Notes: generated by a model not told the origin, from the sequence alone. A stretch of 64,000 nucleotides of DNA from Natronorubrum halalkaliphilum (GCF_009834785.1 NZ_WUYX01000019.1:1-64000); one strand, 5' to 3'. Shown: positions 1 to 8,698, counted from the first letter of the stretch. Program-made: numbers and translations.

Positions 1-4
1 CATT

Positions 5-48
5 GTCTGCTTGCTGCTGTTTGCTAGGCACATTCACAGCAAGCAGAC
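5..48. repeat. 12-bp inverted repeat at window start
   Basis: Positions 5-16 (GTCTGCTTGCTG) are the exact reverse complement of 37-48, with a 20-bp loop. The surrounding first 100 bases are less GC-rich than the rest of the window and hold no credible gene. It could be a transcription terminator of a gene left of the window, or the end of an insertion sequence. The left flank is not visible, so the choice cannot be made here. Confidence 0.6.
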
Positions 49-145
49 GTTCTAACTAAGCGGCTTTGTGAAGTACTGAGGTTGGTCTTCCATCTAAACG
101 CGGTTGGCCGTTCCAGTCGCCACCGAAGCTTCTCGAGGAACCGAC

Positions 146-1438
146 CTACTCGTCTGCTTCGGTCGCTTCGTCGTTTGCGGCTTCCGCGGCCTCGCCCTCG
201 GCTTCGGCTTCGGCCTCGACGACCTCCCGAAACGCATCGAGAATGACCTGTTTGGTCACCGCGCCGCGGGACGTCCAGTGGTTCGCGTAGTCGAGCATAT
301 CGTCGTAGATATCGGGCTTACAGCCCGCGGCCTTGGGGTGGCCGCCGCCGTTTACCTTCCCCGCGACCTCGTGGCACAACTGGAACTCGTCGGTGCCGCG
401 GATCGACGCGGAGCCGGCGGGCTTGACGACCACCGAGGCGTCGGCTCCCCGTTCGCGCATCGCTTCGGCGACCTCGTTTTGCGAACAGCGGCCGTAGGTG
501 ATCCCGACCGTGTAGCCGCCGACCTCGCGGAGTTCCGAGCGGCCGACGGCGCGGTCGATGAGCGCCTCTTTTTCTTCGCGGCGCTCGGCGAGATACGCCT
601 GGACCCAGTCCGGAAGATCGACGCCGTACTCGCGGACGATCTCGACGTACTCGGCCGGGTCGGTCCAGTAGGCGTAGTCCGCGAGGTCGTCGCTCCGAGG
701 GTCCTCGCGCAGCCAGAGGTCGTGGTCGCGCGTGACCGCCGCCAACTCCTCGTACATTGGGGAAAAGTCGTACTCGAGCGAGCGGTAGACCACGTCGGCG
801 CTACACTCCTCGTCCGAATCGCCGACGACCAGTTCGACGCCGGCGTCGCGGACGCCCCGCGCGACCTCGTCGCCCCACTGGTGGTGGTCGTACCACGAGA
901 CGCTGTCCGCGGTCTCGAGCGCGGCGTCGAGTTCGTCCTCGACGTACTCGAACCGGTCCGGCGCGAGGTCACAGACGAAGATGTCGATCCCGTCGTCGCC
1001 GTACTCGGCGACGCGAGCCAGCGCGTCCTCGACGTCGTGCGGGCTGGCCGGGATCAACGCGACGTTGTGGGGCGTGGGTTCGGGTTCCTCGAGCGGATCA
1101 TCGGCGTCGCCCGCGAGCACGACGCCGTCCTCGTCGGCGTCGTCGATGGCGTCGGCCGCGTCCGTGGCATCGGTCGGTCCGTCGGCGTCCTCGCCGTCGG
1201 ATTCCGGCTCCGGAACGTTCTGCACGTCGCCGTAGGCTTCGCGAATCAGCGCCACGCAGGCCAGGCCGTCGGCGTCCGGATCGGCGATGACGGCGACCTC
1301 GCTCCCCTCGAGGGCGGCCGCAGTTTGCTCGTCCTCGAGGTCGTCCTCGAGGGTGTCAGGCAGGAAGAAGCCGGTTCCCGGCAGGACCGACTTACGCGCG
1401 ATCGAGAGATCGCCGCTGTCGATCAGTTCGTCGTACAT
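146..1438 (-). CDS. DHH family phosphoesterase
   Basis: A 430-residue DHH-superfamily phosphoesterase, a metal-dependent enzyme group acting on phosphodiester or pyrophosphate bonds of nucleic acids or small nucleotides. Visible signatures are DPDADG near residue 53, the name-giving DHH at 184-186 in the motif WYDHHQW, and the DHHA1 signature GGGHPKAAG near 364. An acidic, Asp-rich insert (about 80-125) sits between the first two motifs and an Ala/Glu tail follows residue 405; both are typical haloarchaeal additions. The ATG start is preceded by a TATA-like GATTACTT about 29 bp upstream on the minus strand. The exact substrate (nanoRNA, cyclic dinucleotide or ssDNA) cannot be read from the sequence. 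Confidence 0.9.
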   Translation of the reverse strand: MYDELIDSGDLSIARKSVLPGTGFFLPDTLEDDLEDEQTAAALEGSEVAVIADPDADGLACVALIREAYGDVQNVPEPESDGEDADGPTDATDAADAIDDADEDGVVLAGDADDPLEEPEPTPHNVALIPASPHDVEDALARVAEYGDDGIDIFVCDLAPDRFEYVEDELDAALETADSVSWYDHHQWGDEVARGVRDAGVELVVGDSDEECSADVVYRSLEYDFSPMYEELAAVTRDHDLWLREDPRSDDLADYAYWTDPAEYVEIVREYGVDLPDWVQAYLAERREEKEALIDRAVGRSELREVGGYTVGITYGRCSQNEVAEAMRERGADASVVVKPAGSASIRGTDEFQLCHEVAGKVNGGGHPKAAGCKPDIYDDMLDYANHWTSRGAVTKQVILDAFREVVEAEAEAEGEAAEAANDEATEADE

Positions 1439-1619
1439 GGCCGGTACTGAGCGACGGCGGGGGAAGTAATCGCCGGTCTTCGCTTTTCGCCGGCGGCTGG
1501 GGACGTGGTCGGGAACAGTATCGTGATAGCAACGGACTCATACGGATTGCTGTAACTATGTACCGCCGATCGCCAGAACGGGGTCGACGATCGGTGGTAA
1601 TTGACTACAGTAAACCGTA

Positions 1620-2084
1620 TCAGGCTTCGACAGTCGGCTCGTCCGTCGATCCCTCGCCAGCGGTCTCGAGTTGACGAACGGAGAGGACGGGAACGGGGGA
1701 GGTCCGAACGACGCGTTCCGCGACGCTGCCGAGCAGGAGTCGGTTCTCGCCGTGGCGACCGCGAGTGCCCGTCGCGATCAGATCGGCGTCGATATCGCGC
1801 GCGTAGCTACAGATTTCGGCTGCGGGCCGCCCCTCCCGGACGGCGGTCGTCACCTCCTGGCCGGCCCGGTCCTCGACGGTCGCGAGCGCGGCGTCGGAGG
1901 TCGTCTCGAGAGCGGTTCGGAGTTCGTCTCGGAGCTGTTGGGGTGAGGCGTCGACCTCGCTGGCGTCGACGACCGAGAGCGCGTGCACCTCGGCCTCGAA
2001 GCGGTCCGCGAGATCGAGTGCGACGTCGACGGCTCGTTTGACGCTTTCGGAGCCGTCGGTAGCGACTACGACCGTATCGAACAT
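1620..2084 (-). CDS. Universal stress protein (UspA family)
   Basis: A 154-residue single-domain Usp. The N-terminus VVVATDGSES and the C-terminal ATGTRGRHG...LLLGSVAERVVR...PVPVLSV form the classical ATP-binding G-2x-G-9x-G(S) signature, so this is predicted to be an ATP-binding Usp. The start is supported by a minus-strand TATA-like GTTTAAG centred about 28 bp before the ATG, which predicts a leaderless mRNA. It is divergent from a second Usp gene at 2223, with about 140 bp between them. Confidence 0.93.
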   Translation of the reverse strand: MFDTVVVATDGSESVKRAVDVALDLADRFEAEVHALSVVDASEVDASPQQLRDELRTALETTSDAALATVEDRAGQEVTTAVREGRPAAEICSYARDIDADLIATGTRGRHGENRLLLGSVAERVVRTSPVPVLSVRQLETAGEGSTDEPTVEA

Positions 2085-2222
2085 GGGCGGAGATTACGGC
2101 CGAGGCGGCTTAAACACCGACGACTTTTCCCCGCGGTCGGAACCCGTGTCGACGGTCCGATCGCGACGGTTCCGCCGGGAACTGGGGATGGCTTTTTTGC
2201 GACGGGGGACACACCACCGCGT

Positions 2223-2684
2223 ATGGACGATAGCGAGCCGTTTACCGTCGACACTGTTCTCGCGCCGGTCGACGGAAGTGAGGAGTCAGCCACCGCCGTC
2301 GAGTACGCCGTCGCCGTCGCCGACCGCTACGATGCGTCGGTCCACGCGCTGTTCGTACTCGGCCGCGGTGTCGTTCGTGGCATGAACGCCGGAGCCGTCG
2401 AGGAAGACGCCGTCGCAGCGGATACGCAGGGATTCTTCGACGATATCGGGACCATCGCGGACGAGATGGACGTCCCGCTGGTAACCTCCGTCGACGACGG
2501 GTTCTCCCAGACTCGAAAGACGCTTCATCCGGGTAACGTCGTCCTCGACACCGCCGACGACATCGACGCCGACTTCATCGTCCTTCCGAGAGAGCCCGTC
2601 ACCGACACCGCCTCGACGGAGGTCCTCGAGAAGGCCGCCGAGTACGTTCTCGCGTACGCGAGTCAGCCGGTGCTTTCGGTATGA
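2223..2684 (+). CDS. Universal stress protein (UspA family), divergent copy
   Basis: A 153-residue Usp-fold protein. The N-terminus (DTVLAPVDGSEES) and end (YASQPVLSV) are Usp-like. The central Gly-rich ATP signature is missing: the expected GTRG segment is replaced by LPREPVTDTAS, so it may not bind ATP. The reading frame is open further upstream, but I chose the ATG at 2223 because the earlier part has no Usp homology and overlaps the divergent usp gene. A T-rich box at 2193-2198 lies 27 bp before this ATG, as expected for a leaderless start. Confidence 0.85.
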   Translation: MDDSEPFTVDTVLAPVDGSEESATAVEYAVAVADRYDASVHALFVLGRGVVRGMNAGAVEEDAVAADTQGFFDDIGTIADEMDVPLVTSVDDGFSQTRKTLHPGNVVLDTADDIDADFIVLPREPVTDTASTEVLEKAAEYVLAYASQPVLSV

Positions 2685-2747
2685 GTGGTATGAGTCACCC
2701 GAATCGTCCGAGAACCGCGTAGACGCGAGAACGGCGCTCGTTCGATC

Positions 2748-3344
2748 TCAGTTCTCGTTGCCGTTCTCGACGGTCGAGTCGTCCCCGAGACGGATCGCCA
2801 TCTCCTGTTCGAAGCTCTCGGTACCGGTCGACTCGAAGCCGACCCGTTCGTAGAGGGCGATCGCCGGGTTGTTCCAGCGCTCGACGGTCAGCCAGACGCG
2901 TTCGATGCCGATGCCGATCGCGTGGCCGAGTAAATACTCCATCAGCTGCGTGCCGATTCCGGCCCGCTGGTAGTCCTGCAGGACGAAAATCGCGAGCTCC
3001 CACTCGATCTCGGCGTTGTCCTCGATCGTCGACGGATCGCTGGTGTCGGGAACGAGCATCGCGTGGGCGACGACGTCCTCCCCGTGTCGGGCGACGACGT
3101 TGACGCTCTCGTCGGCGATCGTCTCGAGCCAGTTGCGGATGCGTTCGTCGCCGGTCGGCGGAATCCCCTGTGCTCGGTCGGTCGGATCGAACTGGACGTA
3201 CATCTCGACGACGTCCTCGAGCGTATCCTCGAAGTCGTCGGACGCCCGAACCTCGATCGTTCGTCCATCCCGATCCTCGAACGACGTCGGCGGCGAGGGG
3301 AACGGGCCGGCCGTCTCGTCGGGATACTGTCTCGCACCAGCCAT
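2748..3344 (-). CDS. GNAT family N-acetyltransferase
   Basis: A 198-residue GCN5-related acetyltransferase. The acetyl-CoA pyrophosphate-binding motif QRAGIG sits at 126-131 after the beta-bulge strand, and the C-terminal NNPAIALYERVGF (about 158-170) is the usual motif B of the fold. The first 30 residues are unrelated to the domain. It starts 2 bp after the stop of the upstream usp gene (3347-3715), so the two are almost certainly co-transcribed. Usp-acetyltransferase pairs are known in haloarchaea and suggest protein acetylation linked to stress, but the substrate is unknown here. Confidence 0.9.
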   Translation of the reverse strand: MAGARQYPDETAGPFPSPPTSFEDRDGRTIEVRASDDFEDTLEDVVEMYVQFDPTDRAQGIPPTGDERIRNWLETIADESVNVVARHGEDVVAHAMLVPDTSDPSTIEDNAEIEWELAIFVLQDYQRAGIGTQLMEYLLGHAIGIGIERVWLTVERWNNPAIALYERVGFESTGTESFEQEMAIRLGDDSTVENGNEN

Positions 3345-3346
3345 CG

Positions 3347-3715
3347 TTATCGCACCAGTTTGACGGTCGTCGGCGCGTTCAACAGGACGAACTCGGTGAT
3401 CGGGCCGAGTTGAATCTTCCCCATCGGACTCAGGGTCCCGCCGCCGATGACCAGTTGATCGAACTCGCCCTGCTCGGCGTAGTCGACCAGTGCGCTCCCC
3501 GGGTCGCCCTCGAGTGCGACCATCTCCGCATCGATATCGGCCTCGGAGAGCAATTTCTCGGCCTCTTGTGCCATCTCCTCCTGTGAGCGTTTCGCTTCGG
3601 GCTTTTCCACGGTGGCGACGGTGAGATCGTCGCCGACATCGCGCGTGCGATCGATCGTTTGCTCCAGCGTCTTGATCGATTCGTCACTCCCGACGAGGCC
3701 CACTAAGACGTTCAT
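3347..3715 (-). CDS. Universal stress protein, first gene of a Usp-GNAT operon
   Basis: A 122-residue Usp. N-terminus VLVGLVGSDES and C-terminal VIGGGTLSPMGKIQLGPITEFVLLNAPTTVKLVR fit the Usp nucleotide-binding region, with a variant Gly motif. The open frame extends upstream to 3880, but that extension is Arg/Ser-rich with no family similarity, so I start at the ATG at 3715 (a second ATG two codons upstream at 3721 is equally possible). The GNAT gene follows 2 bp downstream. Confidence 0.85.
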   Translation of the reverse strand: MNVLVGLVGSDESIKTLEQTIDRTRDVGDDLTVATVEKPEAKRSQEEMAQEAEKLLSEADIDAEMVALEGDPGSALVDYAEQGEFDQLVIGGGTLSPMGKIQLGPITEFVLLNAPTTVKLVR

Positions 3716-3939
3716 GTGCATGTATGTGTACCGATGGACGAAAACCGTTGTGCCGCAGTCCCCGCGAGAGCGACCGTCGGTGGATACGGCGTTACGGCCC
3801 GGGCTGTCGACGGACGCTTTCCGAGGAACGATGGGACTGTGGAAACGTACTCGGGACCGAGTGAAGCAACCGTGCGTCACAGCCGCAGACGGTGTACAGG
3901 ACGACGACGTTAAGAACGTGTGGTGAATACGTTGACCGA

Positions 3940-5379
3940 ATGAGTGATGCGGCGCTCGATGTCGTGGAGTTCCTGCTCACGACGAGCGTATATTCGGACG
4001 ACAGGACGTTGGACGAGAACGATCTCCCGCCGTCGTTCCGCCGGGTATTCTGGACCGGAGGTGCCGATGACGACCATGACGACGAAACGGGGAGTCACAA
4101 ACACGCCGGCATTAGCCGGCCGCTCTCAGCCACGAACAGTACCGCGCGCGAAGCGACCGACGTCGATCGGCCCTGGAACGCCGTCTCGGAGCTGATGTTC
4201 ACCGAACGCGACGAGTTTGCGGGAACCATCACGCTCGCCCAGGAGGGGATGGCCGAGCAGTGGTACGCCGAACGCGCCGACGACGAGCGACTGCGCGAAA
4301 ACCCGACCCTCGCGAAACACTTCGCAAATCACGAGGAGTTCGGCGATCAGTTCGACGTCACCCACGAGGAAGCCCGAGAACAGAACCGGCCGATCCAGGC
4401 CGACCGCGTCTGGATCGACGGCCTCCTCGACGAGTACTTCGACGAAGAGGAGGACGAGGAGATGCTCGACCTCGTCGAGGTCCGTGCACCCGAAGAGGTC
4501 GATATGTCCCTCGATGACCTCGTGCTCACCGAGGATCAGGAGAACGAACTCAACAAGATCTCGAAGGCGATCGAACACCGCGATTACCTCGCGAATATCG
4601 GCCTTCGCGAGATCGGAAAGCTGCTGTTCGTCGGCCCGCCGGGGACCGGGAAGACGTCGACGGCACAGGCGCTGGCCCAGGACATGGATCTCCCCTTCGT
4701 CGAGGTCAAACTCTCGATGATCACGAGCCAGTACCTGGGTGAGACGGCCAAAAACGTCGACAAGACCTTCGAGGTCGCAAAGCGTCTCTCGCCGTGTATC
4801 CTGTTTATCGACGAGTTCGACTTCGTCGCCAAGACCCGCCGTAGCGACGAACACGCCGCGCTCAAACGCGCCGTCAACACGCTCCTCAAGAGCATCGACA
4901 ACATCTCGCTCATCGAGGACGACGTGTTGCTGATCGGCGCGACCAACCACCCCGATCAGCTCGATGACGCGGCCTGGCGGCGCTTCGACGAGATCATCAA
5001 CTTCCCCAAGCCCGACCACGGCATGCGCGCGGACATCCTCGGACTCATCACCCGGACGATGGACATCCAGGAGTTCGATCCGCAACTCATCGCCGACGTA
5101 ACACAGGGACTGACCGGCAGCGACCTCCGGATGGTCCTCCGGGAAGCCGTCCTCGAGGCGCTGACCGAAGACCGAACCACGCTGACCCAGGAGGACCTCA
5201 TGAACGCCGTCGAGGAGTTCGAGGAGCGCGATACGCTCAAGAACATGGACATGATGGGCGGAGACCACGACGCGCTCGTCGCCGGCGGGGATCTCGGCAA
5301 GGCGAGCGACGGCGGTGAGCCGAGCGATGACGACGGGCATTCGCACGATCACGATCATAACCACGACCACAGCCACTGA
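3940..5379 (+). CDS. AAA+ family ATPase with His-rich C-terminal tail
   Basis: A 479-residue single-ring AAA ATPase. Walker A GPPGTGKT is at 232-239, Walker B LFIDEFD at 288-294, sensor-1 ATNH at 334-337 and arginine-finger RRFD near 347. The N-terminal 220 residues are an acidic helical region without a recognised domain. The last 16 residues alternate His with Asp, Ser and Asn, which suggests a metal-binding or metal-sensing tail. Start chosen at the ATG at 3940; a TATA-like GTTAAG lies about 28 bp upstream. The fold matches proteasomal/FtsH/Vps4-type AAA modules, but there is no protease domain, so a remodelling or chaperone role is the safest inference. Confidence 0.88.
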   Translation: MSDAALDVVEFLLTTSVYSDDRTLDENDLPPSFRRVFWTGGADDDHDDETGSHKHAGISRPLSATNSTAREATDVDRPWNAVSELMFTERDEFAGTITLAQEGMAEQWYAERADDERLRENPTLAKHFANHEEFGDQFDVTHEEAREQNRPIQADRVWIDGLLDEYFDEEEDEEMLDLVEVRAPEEVDMSLDDLVLTEDQENELNKISKAIEHRDYLANIGLREIGKLLFVGPPGTGKTSTAQALAQDMDLPFVEVKLSMITSQYLGETAKNVDKTFEVAKRLSPCILFIDEFDFVAKTRRSDEHAALKRAVNTLLKSIDNISLIEDDVLLIGATNHPDQLDDAAWRRFDEIINFPKPDHGMRADILGLITRTMDIQEFDPQLIADVTQGLTGSDLRMVLREAVLEALTEDRTTLTQEDLMNAVEEFEERDTLKNMDMMGGDHDALVAGGDLGKASDGGEPSDDDGHSHDHDHNHDHSH

Positions 5380-5485
5380 ATCGGAGGCCCCTGTCGTCGA
5401 CGCGTTCGCTGAAAACCTGGTTCGTCCCCCCGCCAGTCACGTCAACGATCGACTACTATTTGCCGCGAGTCGACACAACACTGGT

Positions 5486-5902
5486 ATGAGCGACGACCAC
5501 GCCGACCCCAACCACGCCGGCCAACTGCATCACATCGAACTGTACGCAACAGCCCTCGAGCCCGCGATCGAATTCTGGGACTGGCTGCTCGCCGAGTTGG
5601 GTTACGAACCGAAAAACGAGTGGGAGAGCGGCCGTTCGTGGATCAACGGCCCGACGTACATCGTACTCGAGCGGGCCGACGATTCCGACCAGCCGTTCGA
5701 CCGGCAGGCGTCCGGACTGAACCACCTCGCGTTCCACGCGGCCTCCCGCGATCAGGTCGATAGGCTCACGGCCGAAATTCGAGAGCGCGAGGACGCGAGC
5801 ATTCTCTACGACGACCGCCATCCCTACGCCGGCGGGTACTACGCGCTCTACTGTGCGGCTCCGGAGGGGCACAAAGTCGAAGTCGTCGCGCCGAGAGAGT
5901 AG
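5486..5902 (+). CDS. VOC (glyoxalase/bleomycin-resistance fold) family protein
   Basis: A 138-residue vicinal-oxygen-chelate protein, with two beta-alpha-beta-beta-beta modules. Likely metal ligands are the His at 15/16 (LHHIELY), a Glu in YIVLERAD, the second-module His in LNHLAFHA, and the Glu in the terminal GHKVEVVAP. The small size fits a lyase or antibiotic/aldehyde-resistance type enzyme; the substrate cannot be assigned. The ATG at 5486 begins the homologous region, and the upstream extension of the frame into the previous gene is rejected. Confidence 0.87.
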   Translation: MSDDHADPNHAGQLHHIELYATALEPAIEFWDWLLAELGYEPKNEWESGRSWINGPTYIVLERADDSDQPFDRQASGLNHLAFHAASRDQVDRLTAEIREREDASILYDDRHPYAGGYYALYCAAPEGHKVEVVAPRE

Positions 5903-6032
5903 GCACGGCAAGCGCGGACCGCTATGTGAACCGGGACCGAACACAGAATCGAATCCGTACCGAACCCGAACCCGGATCCCGACCTGGCTTTTCGAGCGAA
6001 ACTACCAACTGTCCGCTCGATGTCCTCGGCGT

Positions 6033-6815
6033 ATGCACGACTACCACGCCCACACCAACTACTCCGACGGAGGCTTTCTCAAGGGGATGGTTCAGGCCGC
6101 CGACGCGGCCGGACTCGAGGGAATCGGCCTGACCGACCACTGTACGGTTTCGTCTCGAGACGGACCGGAAACCGTCCGCAGCGTCTACGGCTTCAATCTG
6201 GATCTGACCTACGAGCGCCGACGGCGGGCGATCGAAGCCCAGCGCGACCGCGAAGAACTTTCGGTCGAGATTTACGACGGGGTCGAGATGGACTACGATC
6301 CCCGCGACGAGGCCGCTATTCGCGAGTTTCTCGCGGACGCGGACTTCGACTACACTATCGGAAGCGTCCACGCGGTCGACGGGCTGAACGTCCAGGTGCC
6401 GAGCAATTTCGCCGGCCTATCGCGCGTGGAGCGCGATGCGATCGTCGACGACTACTTCGAGAATCTCGTCGCGCTGATCGAATCGGAACTGTTCGACGTC
6501 GCGGCCCATCTCGACCTGATCGAACGGACGCCGGCGCTGCGAGGGCGGGCATCGACGGACCACTACGAGCGCGTCGCTCGAGCGCTCGCTGACTCGCGGA
6601 CGGTCCCCGAAATCAACGCCGGGCGAGCCGTCGCCGACATGGCGATCGTCCACCCCTCGGAGACGTTCTTCGATATCTTGCGGGAGTACGACGTCTCGGT
6701 CACCGTCGGCTCGGACTCCCACGAGCCGGGCGAGATCGACGCTCGAGCGACGTTTCTCGAGGAGTACTTCGAAACTCACGGCATCGAGCCGGTCGCCCCG
6801 CCAGGACTCAATTGA
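6033..6815 (+). CDS. PHP domain metal-dependent phosphoesterase (histidinol-phosphatase like)
   Basis: A 260-residue PHP-superfamily protein. The metal-binding motifs are all present: HAHTNYSDG at the N-terminus, GLTDHC near residue 35, EMDYDP, SVHA, AAHLDLIER and the terminal GSDSHEPGE. This set is shared by HisK/HisJ-type histidinol-phosphate phosphatases, so a role in histidine biosynthesis is plausible but not proven by neighbours. The start at 6033 puts the first His motif at residue 4, as usual for the family. Confidence 0.88.
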   Translation: MHDYHAHTNYSDGGFLKGMVQAADAAGLEGIGLTDHCTVSSRDGPETVRSVYGFNLDLTYERRRRAIEAQRDREELSVEIYDGVEMDYDPRDEAAIREFLADADFDYTIGSVHAVDGLNVQVPSNFAGLSRVERDAIVDDYFENLVALIESELFDVAAHLDLIERTPALRGRASTDHYERVARALADSRTVPEINAGRAVADMAIVHPSETFFDILREYDVSVTVGSDSHEPGEIDARATFLEEYFETHGIEPVAPPGLN

Positions 6816-7140
6816 TCGCGGTTCGGTTAGCGACGGACGATCTATGGGTGATTGCTATGCCGATGCTGGTGACGGTTCTCAGTAGGGGGTCGTCTCGACG
6901 AAACGTCACAAGAATGTGAACTGAGCGGCTGCAGTCACCATAGTCGGTCGGTTACTGGCGATCCCGATGTTCGTTCCATCGGCATTCGACTGTCCCCCTG
7001 CTGACCGGGCCGATTGCGGTCGGTGCCGAAGAACAACCGCGGACGACGGTCGACGAGACGGTCTTGAGTAGCGAGAACCCACTACCGCTTCGGGTTCCCC
7101 GTTCCGCACTCTTTTGCCCACGGCATCCGAGAACACACAT
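6816..7140. other. Gene-poor interval
   Basis: About 325 bp without a supported gene. The minus-strand frames here are Arg/Ser-rich shadows. The only clear signal is a TATA-like CTTTTG at 7111-7116, 27 bp before the ATG of the DUF2237 gene. Confidence 0.6.
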
Positions 7141-7536
7141 ATGACCGAGGATCGGAACGTCTACGGCGCCGAACTCGAGCCCTGTAGCACGGATCCCGCG
7201 ACGGGCTTCCTCCGAGACGGCTGCTGTCGACGCGTCGAGGGTGATCGGGGTCGCCACGAGATCTGTGCCGTGATGACTGAAGATTTTCTGCGGTTCAGCA
7301 GGGCTCAAGGCAACGATCTCGTGACGCCAAAGCCCGAGTTCGAGTTTCCGGGTCTCGAGCCCGGGGATCGGTGGTGTCTCTGTCTCGGGCGGTGGATAGA
7401 GGCGGTCGAGGCCGACTGCGCGCCGCCAGTGGTCCTCGAGGCGACCCACGAAGGAGTGTTGCGAGACGTCGATCCGGATCTGCTGCGGGAACACGAGTGC
7501 GAACCGCAGACCGGTGGTGACTCCGGGACGGAGTAG
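7141..7536 (+). CDS. DUF2237 family protein
   Basis: A 131-residue protein that matches the bacterial/archaeal DUF2237 family along its length: NVYGAELEPCSTDPATGFLRDGCC at the start, then ICAVMTEDFLRFS, GLEPGDRWCLC and APPVVLEATHEGVL. Five conserved-looking Cys residues (CS, CC, IC, CLC) suggest metal or redox chemistry, but no activity is established for the family. The ATG at 7141 is placed 27 bp after a CTTTTG promoter box, and a nine-codon upstream extension is rejected. Confidence 0.92.
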   Translation: MTEDRNVYGAELEPCSTDPATGFLRDGCCRRVEGDRGRHEICAVMTEDFLRFSRAQGNDLVTPKPEFEFPGLEPGDRWCLCLGRWIEAVEADCAPPVVLEATHEGVLRDVDPDLLREHECEPQTGGDSGTE

Positions 7537-7564
7537 GCGTCGTCCGTCTCGCGGGGAAATACCC

Positions 7565-7570
7565 TTTATG
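7565..7570 (+). promoter_or_regulatory. TATA box for the 7594 small ORF and MBL gene
   Basis: TTTATG centred 26 bp before the ATG at 7594, the spacing of leaderless haloarchaeal promoters. No equally good box precedes the MBL ATG at 7749, so one transcript probably carries both. Confidence 0.6.
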
Positions 7571-7593
7571 TGGTGGGTCCTAATCACATCCCA

Positions 7594-7746
7594 ATGAGCG
7601 ACGAACCGATACGGGGGAACGTTACGGCCACGTTCGCCGGTCGAACACGAACGGACGGTCGTAACTCGTGGGCCCATCGCAGGGAGTTCGAGCGGCGGCT
7701 CGTCCGAGCCGGTTCCGTGGGCGTCGCCACCGGAGGCCTAACGTAA
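7594..7746 (+). CDS. Small hypothetical protein (50 aa), leaderless
   Basis: A 50-codon ORF from ATG 7594 to TAA 7746. I do not recognise it. The case for it is positional: a TTTATG box lies 26 bp upstream, so the mRNA would start at this ATG, and the MBL hydrolase begins 2 bp after the stop. The product is Arg-rich with a Gly/Val/Ala C-terminus (RAGSVGVATGGL) and has no membrane segment or cysteines. It could be a small regulatory or leader peptide, or a decayed gene remnant. Confidence 0.45.
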   Translation: MSDEPIRGNVTATFAGRTRTDGRNSWAHRREFERRLVRAGSVGVATGGLT

Positions 7747-7748
7747 CG

Positions 7749-8573
7749 ATGCGGGTGACGCTGCTGGGTGCCGGCGATACGACCGGAACGCCTACCGTGG
7801 GGTGTGACTGTGACACCTGCGAGACCGCCCGTGAGCGCGGTATCGAACGCACCCGGTTTTCGGTCCACGTCGAAAACGAGCGCGTCGGCGAATCGCTACT
7901 GATCGATTTTAGTCCGGACTTTCGCTACCAGTTCCTGCGCGAAGACGTTCCCCTGCCCGACGCCGCCGTCATCACCCACATCCACTTCGATCATCTCGAC
8001 GGCCTGGGCAACGTCTTTCGCGTCTTCGACTCACTGGACGTCTACGCGGCGAACGAAACCGATCCCAAGACGGGCAAGAGCGTCGCCGAAACGGTCAGCG
8101 ACGACTACCACTATCTCGAGCCGATCGACGTCTATCCGACGACACCCCTCGAGCCGATCAATGTCTGTGGCTTCAACGTGACGCTGGTTCCGGTCGAACA
8201 CCCGCCGCTGGTCTGTTACGGGCTCGCGATCGAGGATCCCGTCACGGGTGCAAAGCTGTCGCTCTCGGGGGATACGAGCTACAACGTTCCGGCCGAATCC
8301 CGTGAGATCCTCGCCGATCCTGACCTGTTGCTCGCCGACGCCATCGTCCCCGCCCACCTCTGTGACTACCATCCCCTCGGGGGCCGTCACGAGAACGAGG
8401 ACGGCGTGCCCCGGACGTTCGGGACGAAACACATGACTCGAGAGGGCGCGCTCGAGTTGGCCGACGAACTGAACGCCGAGCGGACGCGGCTCGTCCACCT
8501 CGCCCACTACTACCCGGCCGAGGAGGCGTTCGAGGAGCCGCTGGCGATCGACGGCGAGGAGTACGTTCTCTGA
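7749..8573 (+). CDS. MBL-fold metallo-hydrolase, PhnP-like
   Basis: A 274-residue metallo-beta-lactamase-fold hydrolase. The zinc motif HIHFDHLDG is at 77-85. The N-terminal GCDCDTC at 18-24 is the extra structural zinc site of PhnP-type cyclic phosphodiesterases, and the end has LVHLAHYY, the last metal-binding His region. The family hydrolyses cyclic ribose phosphates or nucleotide phosphodiesters; the true substrate here is unknown and there are no C-P lyase genes nearby. Start at ATG 7749; the frame extends 27 codons upstream without homology, through the small ORF. Confidence 0.88.
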   Translation: MRVTLLGAGDTTGTPTVGCDCDTCETARERGIERTRFSVHVENERVGESLLIDFSPDFRYQFLREDVPLPDAAVITHIHFDHLDGLGNVFRVFDSLDVYAANETDPKTGKSVAETVSDDYHYLEPIDVYPTTPLEPINVCGFNVTLVPVEHPPLVCYGLAIEDPVTGAKLSLSGDTSYNVPAESREILADPDLLLADAIVPAHLCDYHPLGGRHENEDGVPRTFGTKHMTREGALELADELNAERTRLVHLAHYYPAEEAFEEPLAIDGEEYVL

Positions 8574-8668
8574 GGGATACAAAATCAATACCGAACGTTG
8601 GCAAAGCGAACAAAGACGCCGAAAACTGAAATATCGTCAGCGTATCGTTCTTGTTCCAGATGGGGGAA

Positions 8669-8675
8669 TTTATAA
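8669..8675 (+). promoter_or_regulatory. TATA box of the KaiC-like gene
   Basis: TTTATAA centred 27 bp before the ATG at 8699. This decides the start of the KaiC-like gene against in-frame ATGs at 8651 and 8660, which lie upstream of the box. Confidence 0.75.
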
Positions 8676-8698
8676 CCGAAAGTTCCGTGAGTGTGGGC

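Noticed and set aside
104-1450. Plus-strand 448-codon frame opposite the DHH gene
   Set aside because: It is an Arg/Val/Asp-rich shadow of the DHH gene; only the minus-strand protein has family motifs.
6906-7136. 76-codon minus-strand ORF before DUF2237
   Set aside because: It overlaps the DUF2237 promoter and has Ser/Arg-rich shadow composition.
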